Source: Amorphochlora amoebiformis | Lineage: Eukaryota > Cercozoa > Chlorarachniophyceae | DNA: 64,000 bases | Reading direction: 5' to 3' | Assembly (NCBI GenBank): GCA_054601695.1 | Contig: BAAHQB010000296.1 | Coordinates: 1-64,000, forward strand | The notes under the pieces: model-generated | What the model was told of the DNA's origin: nothing | Databases searched by the model: none | The model's input: the letters and a program-made list of their open reading frames with translations, nothing else | Shown here: in pieces, positions 63,273 to 64,000 of the stretch | Layout of the letters: every line of letters starts with the position of its first letter | How positions within the stretch are numbered: the stretch's first letter is position 1 | Made by a program: the position numbers and the translations under genes

Positions 63273-63358
63273 TATACCGCGGTAAGAGCTTGTAGTGCTG
63301 TTTCTGAGTCCTCCCCAAGGCTTGCCCAAAGACGTCTTGATATAGACCCGTAGAAAGC
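49166..63358 (-). CDS. XPO4: Gene E: exportin-4-like HEAT-repeat nuclear transport receptor, C-terminal half
   Basis: Gene-level entry, 5' end outside the window. Exons on the minus strand: 63278-63358, 62093-62176, 61592-61681, 61302-61343, 60234-60274, 59611-59664, 58529-58546, 58443-58491, 57365-57431, 56659-56715, 55699-55772, 55130-55174, 54586-54657, 54191-54364, 53355-53418, 52323-52403, 51945-52053, 51267-51315, 50857-50910, 50342-50404, 50073-50159 and 49166-49324 (stop TGA). That is about 537 codons in one continuous phase. Exportin-4 is a RanGTP-dependent importin-beta-family receptor (eIF5A, Smad3 export) with a C-terminus of HEAT helices. The C-terminal 300 residues here follow the animal XPO4 order without large gaps. 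The alternative, that 53400 (ATG) starts a separate gene, is less likely because 53355-53418 joins 54191-54364 in phase 0. Confidence 0.8.
50474..50818 (-). repeat. Donor-side copies of exon 50857-50910
   Basis: The exon end GGTGGAAACCTCAATTATCG ... GCAAAG plus GTTATA occurs at about 50758-50818, 50567-50611 (start replaced) and 50474-50502 (fragment), all downstream of the real exon. Confidence 0.9.
51161..51206 (-). repeat. Donor-side copy of exon 51267-51315
   Basis: ACGCTCGCTATACTTCGCTGTGCAAAG|GTCGAG plus about 25 intron bases (to about 51145) is repeated downstream, without an acceptor. Confidence 0.9.
52496..52890 (+). repeat. Dispersed ~400-bp repeat, copy 2
   Basis: Related to 1195-1612 (shared start GTTAAAGCAACAATA, shared CACGCTTC(C)AGA region). 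It contains a short tandem run of GAAGATTGCCG units at about 52610-52660. It lies in gene E intron 52404-53354, antisense to that gene. Confidence 0.65.
53145..53300 (-). repeat. Two donor-side copies of exon 53355-53418
   Basis: ATGAGCGCTGAGACAAGAGA ... GTAACAG|GTTTATA is repeated at about 53145-53192 and 53254-53298. The real exon has one extra GTT codon compared with both copies. Confidence 0.9.
53355..55174 (-). CDS. XPO4: Gene E, exons before the C-terminal domain
   Basis: 55130-55174 ([15 protein letters not shown]), 54586-54657 ([20 protein letters not shown] plus DRKQ), 54191-54364 (58 codons, [20 protein letters not shown] ... [16 protein letters not shown], then a charged Glu/Arg/Lys tail to a GTGAGA donor) and 53355-53418 ([20 protein letters not shown] plus T). 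All phase 0 in. The stretch corresponds to XPO4 L..LLQVYSKN..R......EEEQYQDLLLIMELLTNLLS. An exon 54191 ending at an earlier GT (after ...LLSG) is possible. Confidence 0.72.
53815..54190 (+). repeat. (CT)n-rich tract in gene E intron
   Basis: CTCTCT/TTTCTC sequence with repeated CATTCGCACTCTCGCTCTCT. It is purine-rich in the sense of gene E. The Arg/Glu/Lys-rich open frames over it are not supported as coding beyond 54191. Confidence 0.85.
54719..55050 (-). repeat. Three acceptor-side copies of exon 54586-54657
   Basis: Near-identical copies at 54719-54778 and 54829-54880 carry the acceptor and the first 45 or so exon bases. A third, strongly diverged copy at 55012-55050 (GTATCAAGTGTGGTTATATT) is still recognisable as [13 protein letters not shown]. 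Divergence grows with distance from the exon. Confidence 0.9.
55699..59664 (-). CDS. XPO4: Gene E, central exons
   Basis: 59611-59664 ([17 protein letters not shown]), 58529-58546 (ESRFA, 18 nt), 58443-58491 ([16 protein letters not shown]), 57365-57431 ([20 protein letters not shown] plus AL), 56659-56715 ([18 protein letters not shown]) and 55699-55772 ([20 protein letters not shown] plus AKEG). Split codons CG|G, AG|A, AA|A, G|GT and G|AT resolve. [14 protein letters not shown]....... [16 protein letters not shown] parallels the XPO4 helix pair around its L..FLDGIA...Y.FL....GLMEVY stretch. Confidence 0.78.
55773..56300 (-). repeat. Three ~150-170 bp acceptor-side copies of exon 55699-55772
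   Basis: Units carrying intron end, acceptor and the first 53 exon bases, ending GGACATATA. They repeat at about 55898-56020, 56058-56180 and 56204-56320, with only point differences. None has a donor. Confidence 0.92.
57555..57912 (+). repeat. (GAGAGAAA)n purine tract
   Basis: GA-rich tract including five perfect GAGAGAAA-type units near 57660-57710. It is polypyrimidine in the sense of gene E and sits in intron 57432-58442. Confidence 0.85.
57990..58440 (+). repeat. 22-bp minisatellite (GCGAAAAAGAGAGCCGAAAAGA)n in purine tract
   Basis: About nine 22-bp units at about 58195-58410 within a longer GA-rich stretch, ending at the donor of exon 58443-58491. The plus-strand Lys/Arg/Glu frame and the minus-strand Ser/Leu/Phe frame are both repeat artefacts. 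Confidence 0.88.
58755..59560 (-). repeat. Four donor-side copies of exon 59611-59664
   Basis: AAGTGTTTGGGTCGATTGTCAG|GTGAACC plus about 55 intron bases recur at about 59528, 59412 and 59307. A degraded copy at about 58755-58775 reads GGTCGATTGTCAG|GTTAACC. All are downstream of the exon. Confidence 0.9.
59938..59975 (+). repeat. Short CCCTAA-type tract in gene E intron
   Basis: TTAACCCTAACTCTAACCCT... about five units, with another fragment at 59834-59855. TTAGGG in the sense of gene E, within intron 59665-60233. Confidence 0.75.
60234..63358 (-). CDS. XPO4: Gene E, first five visible exons
   Basis: 63278-63358 ([20 protein letters not shown] plus ALQALTA), 62093-62176 ([20 protein letters not shown] plus ETANLLYQ), 61592-61681 ([20 protein letters not shown] plus [10 protein letters not shown]), 61302-61343 ([14 protein letters not shown]) and 60234-60274 ([13 protein letters not shown]). 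All phase 0 to the last, which ends CG. The helical repeat pattern is clear, and the order WP...T..LL..LV....K...L.....W is typical of exportins. Confidence 0.78.
61805..61910 (-). repeat. Acceptor-side copy of exon 61592-61681
   Basis: Includes about 65 bases of upstream intron (T/A tract, GGGATACCGAAATAATA), the AG and the first 40 or so exon bases ([11 protein letters not shown]), then (TA)n. Confidence 0.9.
62224..62520 (-). repeat. Three diverged acceptor-side copies of exon 62093-62176
   Basis: Units ending at about 62287, 62392 and 62520 (5' ends on the minus strand) translate in the exon's frame as [34 protein letters not shown] and [17 protein letters not shown]. The real exon reads [17 protein letters not shown]. 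Each has TAAG or AAG as acceptor and none has a nearby GT donor. Confidence 0.88.
62590..62660 (+). repeat. (AAT)n microsatellite
   Basis: About 20 AAT/TAA units with single substitutions. Confidence 0.95.
62970..63008 (-). repeat. Diverged donor-side copy of exon 63278-63358
   Basis: AAGGACTCAAACAGCTAAAACCTCTTAGCGCGATG resembles the exon end GAGGACTCAGAAACAGCACT...CTTACCGCG, about 280 bp downstream. Confidence 0.6.
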
Positions 63359-63444
63359 CTTTGTATATATCAATATATACAAATAAATTATATGTATATA
63401 AATATTATATATATATATATATTATATTATATATATATATATAT

Positions 63445-63540
<96 letters not shown>

Positions 63541-63628
63541 CATATCTATACAGTATTTGTAGGTACACATATGTATGTGTGTCTATGCAGTATGTATATA
63601 TATTATATATATATATATGTATATATAT

Positions 63629-63689
<61 letters not shown>

Positions 63690-64000
63690 TTATATCCACA
63701 AAAAATATTTTATATACGCATACATTTGTATGTATATTTACATACATATACATACACCAATCGAAACATACATACCGAAAATTCGCACTTTTTTTACCAA
63801 TACAATTATGACCTCATTCGCCATATATATACATATGCATATATACATATGCATACATATATATTTATATATATATTATATATATATATACATTTATATA
63901 TATACATATATATATATATATACATACATATATATACATATAAATTCATAAATACGCACATATCTACTAACAAATATCTTCGTATATCACTATTACATAC
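63359..64000. other. Intron of gene E and window edge
   Basis: Mostly (AT)n. An island at about 63785-63832 has a GTATGT donor on the minus strand, but its frame does not connect in phase to exon 63278-63358, so I do not call it. Confidence 0.6.

Overview
Nuclear DNA of a eukaryote, almost certainly a protist with a very repeat-rich genome. Most of the window is (AT)n/(TA)n microsatellite, with smaller CA, CT/GA, AAT and telomere-type TTAGGG tracts. The coding sequence sits in tiny islands, mostly 30-110 nt, each bounded by AG on its 5' side and GT on its 3' side. I joined the islands by hand, asking that intron phase agree at each junction. Almost all junctions agree, and several chains match known proteins. 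I therefore read the window as five intron-saturated genes, not as non-coding satellite. All three standard stop codons end genes here, so the code looks standard. The species cannot be named from the sequence; the interstitial repeats imply a TTAGGG-type telomere.

Layout. Gene A (+, 861-20890, about 27 exons, about 455 aa) is an unrecognised protein with an HMG-box-like N-terminus. A repeat-poor convergent spacer follows (20891-21579). Gene B (-, 37069-21580) encodes a NOP2/NSUN1-type rRNA cytosine-5 methyltransferase whose last exon runs in phase into a complete NIP7-like protein, so it looks like a NOP2-NIP7 fusion. A divergent, AT-repeat-free region (about 37070-37496) separates B from gene C (+, 38414-43963, possibly starting at 37497), which carries a CULT (cereblon-type) domain. 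Gene D (+, from 44181, ending near 47482 or 48204) is a small acidic, Ser-rich unknown. A second convergent spacer follows (48205-49165). Gene E (-, beyond 63358 to 49166) is the C-terminal half of an exportin-4-like HEAT-repeat receptor; its 5' end lies outside the window.

Shared theme. Ribosome maturation (NOP2, NIP7) and nuclear transport (exportin-4) are core nuclear functions, but no operon-like logic is implied.

The most unusual structure is genome-architectural. Many exons have partial tandem copies of one edge. Copies of an exon's 5' end with its acceptor lie upstream of the real exon. Copies of an exon's 3' end with its donor lie downstream. All are separated by (AT)n. This gives arrays of decoy splice sites beside real ones. 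In addition, blocks of telomeric repeat occupy introns and often abut splice sites.
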